A DNA stretch of 8,986 nt, from contig CAIZLI010000240.1 of NCBI GenBank assembly GCA_903933765.1, positions 1 through 8,986 on the forward strand, given 5' to 3'. Under the pieces are notes generated by a model. The model ran no database searches. It was not told the origin of the DNA and saw nothing but the letters and a program-made list of their open reading frames with translations. The stretch comes from an uncultured Bacteroidota bacterium. GTDB lineage: Bacteria > Bacteroidota > Bacteroidia > Chitinophagales > Chitinophagaceae. Position numbers and translations under genes: made by a program. Positions within the stretch are counted from its first letter, which is position 1. The number at the start of each line of letters is the position of its first letter. Positions 6,705 through 8,986 of the stretch are shown one piece after another.

Positions 6705-7385
6705 TTGGCTAGATTTTTAATCATAGATACCGCTTTGGAAGAAGCCATTGTGGCATTGGGCAAGGATGGCAAGATCATCGGGGAATTGACCAATAAGGAG
6801 ACGCATAGCCATGCCAGCTTTATTCAAGTAGCTATTGCTAAAATGTTAGAGGCTCATCAAATGGCAATGACCGAAATAGATGCTATTGTAGTGACTTTAG
6901 GCCCCGGAAGCTATACAGGTTTAAGGGTTGGCTTAGCTACTGCAAAAGGGATTGCCTATACCTTAGAAAAGCCGCTCATAGGATTGTCTACATTGAGCGC
7001 TTTAGCAGCGGCGGCTATTCAGCTTTCGCCAACATCAATCGAGGCATCAACCCAAATTTTTTCAATGATCGACGCTAGAAGGATGGAAGTCTTTGGCGCC
7101 ATCTATGATGCATCCCTCAAACCAATCCTGTCAGAACAAGCCATGGTGTTGGATCAGACAAAATGGAGTAGCTTAATCAGTCAGCCCACTATTTGTATAG
7201 GAAATGGACATTTAAAAACAAAGGATTTTACATCCACACATCATCTGATTTATTTAGACGGAAATTACACGAGTCAAGTATTACTTGATTTGGCGATGGC
7301 AAAATGGACCGCAGGGCAGTTTGAGGACTTGGCCTATGTTGGACCAAATTATTTAAAGGAAGTCTATATCCTGCCCCACAAATAA
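6705..7385 (+). CDS. tsaB: tRNA threonylcarbamoyladenosine biosynthesis protein TsaB
   Basis: A 226-residue cytoplasmic protein of the TsaB (YeaZ) family. TsaB is an ASKHA-fold partner of TsaD; with TsaE they transfer threonylcarbamoyl from TsaC product to A37 of ANN-decoding tRNAs. The N-terminus FLIIDTALEEAIVALGKDG is the first phosphate-loop-like segment. The signature GPGSYTGLRVGLATAKG occupies residues 66-82, followed by PLIGLSTLSALA and IDARRMEVFGAIYD. The length is normal for the family, with the usual divergent C-terminal half (YVGPNYLKEVY). The start is TTG at 6705: the only other in-frame triplet before the TAA at 6693 is ATT, and beginning there agrees with the family N-terminus and with the -7 box just upstream. 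It is followed by an 83-base gap and probably forms its own transcript. Confidence 0.93.
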   Translation: MARFLIIDTALEEAIVALGKDGKIIGELTNKETHSHASFIQVAIAKMLEAHQMAMTEIDAIVVTLGPGSYTGLRVGLATAKGIAYTLEKPLIGLSTLSALAAAAIQLSPTSIEASTQIFSMIDARRMEVFGAIYDASLKPILSEQAMVLDQTKWSSLISQPTICIGNGHLKTKDFTSTHHLIYLDGNYTSQVLLDLAMAKWTAGQFEDLAYVGPNYLKEVYILPHK

Positions 7386-7420
7386 AATATATTAAAAAAT
7401 ACTATGTATTAATTATTCAT

Positions 7421-7428
7421 TAACTTTA
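7421..7428 (+). promoter_or_regulatory. Predicted -7 promoter element of the arsR-rhodanese unit
   Basis: TAACTTTA fits TAnnTTTG with one mismatch in the last base. Transcription would start near 7435, giving a leader of about 34 bases before the ATG at 7469. No clear TTTG at -33 is seen. An imperfect inverted repeat (ATG...CAT, 7404-7420) occupies the spacer. Confidence 0.4.
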
Positions 7429-7437
7429 CACTGTAAA
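7425..7437. promoter_or_regulatory. 13-base palindrome, candidate operator
   Basis: TTTACA-C-TGTAAA is a perfect inverted repeat with 6-base half-sites around one central base. It overlaps the predicted -7 box and start site of the operon that begins with an ArsR-type repressor, the place expected for an autoregulatory operator. No terminator-like T-tract follows, so a terminator reading is unlikely. The binding protein is inference; ArsR sites are often longer, less perfect AT-rich palindromes. Confidence 0.45.
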
Positions 7438-7468
7438 ACAATTCATAACCCCCAATATGTAATTTGTC

Positions 7469-7804
7469 ATGAATCAATCATTATCCTTGCTACAATTAGA
7501 CAATGGCACCACACCATTAAAAGTGGATTTAATCCATAGCAAAAAAGCTGCTATGATTTTAAGAGCCTTAAATCACAAACTTCGTCAACAAATCTTAAAA
7601 CTGATTGACGAGCACCAGAAAATGACCGTAACAGAGATCTATGTAAAACTTAGATTAGAACAATCTGTTGCCTCTCAACATTTAGCTATTTTAAGAAGAG
7701 CAGGTATAGTTGTCACTGTCCGAGAAGGAAAGTTCATTTTTTATATGGTGGACTATCATCGTCTTGAGCAAGTGAACCAATTTGTAGAACAATTAGTTGG
7801 ATAA
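7469..7804 (+). CDS. ArsR family winged-helix transcriptional regulator without cysteines
   Basis: A 111-residue DNA-binding protein of the ArsR/SmtB type, normally a homodimeric repressor. After a non-conserved start, residues 24-48 form the first helices (KKAAMILRALNHKLRQQILK). The helix-turn-helix spans about 52-81 with the recognition segment EQSVASQHLAILRRAGIV. The beta-wing is VREGKFIFYMV (84-94), followed by a final dimerisation helix. The protein has no cysteine at all. It lacks the metal-binding CxC box of ArsR/SmtB and the Cys pair that makes BigR/SqrR persulfide sensors, so its inducer cannot be inferred from those models; His/Asp metal sites or a purely structural role remain possible. 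The ATG at 7469 starts the conserved fold at a normal distance. The TAA is one base before the rhodanese ATG, so the two genes are almost certainly coupled. A palindrome at 7425-7437 suggests autoregulation. Confidence 0.9.
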   Translation: MNQSLSLLQLDNGTTPLKVDLIHSKKAAMILRALNHKLRQQILKLIDEHQKMTVTEIYVKLRLEQSVASQHLAILRRAGIVVTVREGKFIFYMVDYHRLEQVNQFVEQLVG

Positions 7805-7805
7805 T

Positions 7806-8480
7806 ATGGTTTTAAGCTTAGCTCAATTTTTATCTTTATCTCAAGATGAATCGGTACAAATTATTGATACCCGAATTGATGCTGAATTTTTACAAGGTTA
7901 TATTCCAGGATCAATCCATGTTGCGTTAGACGAAATCAAAACATTGAATGCCCTCAAAGTAATAGAGCAAAATTGTCCTATTATTTTAGTGTGCGACCAA
8001 GGTACAGAGGAGATTTTAATTAAACGCTTTGAGTTACTAGGGTATACACAAGTGAAAGGTTTTTTACAAGGCGGTTTTACAACCTGGTCAGCAGCTGGAG
8101 AAAAAATAGATTTAATCATTGAAGTCGAAGTGGATGAGCTTGCTATGGATATCCCATTCGACGAATACTTAATGATATTAGACATTCGTACGGAAGATGT
8201 GTATGATCAAGCCCATATTAAAGACTCCATCAATCTTCCATTGATTGAATTTGGTGACCCAGGTGCGATGTCAGAACTAGACGAACATTTTAATATTTAT
8301 CTTATTGACGATCTTGGTAAACAGTTACTACTAGCTGCATCCATATTGAAAAAACAAGGCATTCACAATATTAGAATAGTGCAGGATGGATGGGACGCCG
8401 TGGAGTTTTTGAAAAACAAATTCACTATTGTTGCATCGCCCAAGAAAGACGCTAATTCCGATCCTTTTTTAGATAACTAA
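7806..8480 (+). CDS. Tandem rhodanese-domain protein, only the first domain with catalytic cysteine
   Basis: A 224-residue protein with two rhodanese folds and no signal peptide, so cytoplasmic. Domain 1 (about 3-98) has VQIIDTRIDAEFLQGYIPGS, then the active loop ILVCDQGTEE with Cys63, and ends GGFTTWSAAG. This should carry a persulfide and transfer sulfane sulfur. Domain 2 (about 110-210) has LMILDIRTEDVYDQAHIKDS, but its loop reads YLIDDLGKQ: Asp168 stands where the cysteine should be, so it is probably catalytically dead. Classical two-domain rhodaneses have the reverse order (inactive N-terminal, active C-terminal). I chose ATG 7806, one base after the ArsR stop; a TTG at 7797 would overlap that gene and add three residues only. 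Pairing with an ArsR-type repressor suggests sulfide/persulfide or thiol stress, or metalloid handling, but the substrate is not determined. Confidence 0.9.
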   Translation: MVLSLAQFLSLSQDESVQIIDTRIDAEFLQGYIPGSIHVALDEIKTLNALKVIEQNCPIILVCDQGTEEILIKRFELLGYTQVKGFLQGGFTTWSAAGEKIDLIIEVEVDELAMDIPFDEYLMILDIRTEDVYDQAHIKDSINLPLIEFGDPGAMSELDEHFNIYLIDDLGKQLLLAASILKKQGIHNIRIVQDGWDAVEFLKNKFTIVASPKKDANSDPFLDN

Positions 8481-8511
8481 TACAGTAGATTCAAAAAATG
8501 AATAAGCGTAA

Positions 8512-8986
8512 TTATTCTACTACTAAATGTCCATAGGTAGCTGCATCATAGGGATAACGCCATCTACGGTGACTCCATAAATAATTAGCAGGCTCTTGTT
8601 TAATTTTATCCTCTAAGGTTTTTACAAACAGTGCGGTTAATTGTCCGTCTTTAAAATAATTAGGAACAGTGGTCATGACTTCGTAGTGTGAATGATAATG
8701 ACCACGCTTAGTGCTATAAAAATGAACAAATACTTGAGCAGTATTATTTAGTTTAGCCCCTTTCTCTGGACCTTTCACAAATGGCGTTAATTGCCCAAAA
8801 AATGGAATCCAAAAAGCCGATTTAGGATTGCCTGGATTTTGATCTGCCGCTAATGCCATTGCATACTTCCCTTTAGTAGCATATTGATGGAATTGATTTT
8901 TAAAATTTGTAGCAGGGATCAAGATGCTGCCATATCTTTTGCGCATGTCTAAAATCAAACGATCAAAAAATCGATTACTTAATGGC
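8512..8986 (-). CDS. LpxL/HtrB-type lysophospholipid acyltransferase, C-terminal part (partial)
   Basis: About 157 codons of the C-terminal half of a lipid A late acyltransferase-like protein (LpxL/HtrB family of the LPLAT fold), an inner-membrane enzyme that moves an acyl chain onto a lipid A precursor or related lipid. Visible family blocks are AADQNPGNPKSAFWIPFFGQ, then TPFVKGPEKGAKLNNTAQVF, a beta segment, and near the end EPANYLWSHRRWRYPYD, the usual closing block with W-x-H-R-R-W. The frame is open to the right edge (codons PLSNRFFDR precede it), so the N-terminal anchor and the catalytic HX4D motif lie outside the window. No internal start should be used; a TTG at 8958 is merely in frame. 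The gene converges on the rhodanese gene across 31 bases that hold no clear terminator. The exact acceptor (lipid A or an aminolipid) cannot be told from this part. Confidence 0.88.
   Translation of the reverse strand, partial: PLSNRFFDRLILDMRKRYGSILIPATNFKNQFHQYATKGKYAMALAADQNPGNPKSAFWIPFFGQLTPFVKGPEKGAKLNNTAQVFVHFYSTKRGHYHSHYEVMTTVPNYFKDGQLTALFVKTLEDKIKQEPANYLWSHRRWRYPYDAATYGHLVVE

Noticed and set aside
7797..7805. TTG start for the rhodanese protein overlapping the ArsR gene
   Set aside because: The ATG at 7806 is three codons later, follows the ArsR stop by one base and loses no conserved residue.
8484..8520. Inverted repeats between the rhodanese and acyltransferase genes (AGTAGA/TCTACT and ATTCA-AAAAA-TGAAT) as a terminator
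   Set aside because: The first has a 25-base loop, the second is a 5-bp A/T-rich stem, and neither is followed by a T-tract.

Overview
The window looks like core chromosome of a Bacteroidota bacterium, most likely family Chitinophagaceae (the exact genus is inference). The base composition is AT-rich. Candidate promoters follow the Bacteroidota -7 pattern TAnnTTTG, Shine-Dalgarno sites are absent or weak, and the families present (DUF5606, PorZ, the GH3/serine-hydrolase fusion) are typical of this phylum. I see no insertion sequence, phage gene, CRISPR array, tRNA or rRNA.

Layout from left to right. A DUF5606 gene on + (about 101-511) is closed by a strong hairpin terminator (552-588). A + strand cluster follows: a secreted GH3 beta-N-acetylhexosaminidase (618-2294), a serine beta-lactamase-like domain (to 3496), and, after one base, porZ of the type IX secretion system (3498-5669). 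The GH3 and beta-lactamase parts look like one fusion protein of about 959 residues whose frame is broken at a run of ten A's (2279-2288). Converging on porZ with a 4-base overlap is a minus-strand pair, ridA (6631-6248) followed by a secreted PliI-like protein (6238-5666). A 73-base divergent region separates ridA from tsaB (6705-7385, TTG start, tRNA t6A synthesis). Next comes a tight two-gene unit, a cysteine-free ArsR-type repressor (7469-7804) and a tandem-rhodanese protein (7806-8480), with a 13-base palindrome over its likely promoter. The right edge holds the C-terminal part of a minus-strand LpxL/HtrB-type acyltransferase that runs out of the window.

Functionally, much of the window concerns the cell envelope: a peptidoglycan-fragment glycosidase with a penicillin-binding-type hydrolase, a T9SS surface component, a possible lysozyme inhibitor and a lipid acyltransferase. 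Metabolite repair (RidA), tRNA modification (TsaB) and a probable sulfur-handling unit (ArsR/rhodanese) lie among them.

The point most worth checking is the A10 frameshift in the GH3/beta-lactamase fusion: sequencing error, recent mutation, or slippage-dependent expression. The next is the ArsR/rhodanese pair, where the repressor has no cysteine and only the first rhodanese domain keeps the catalytic cysteine. I found no convincing wholly new system.
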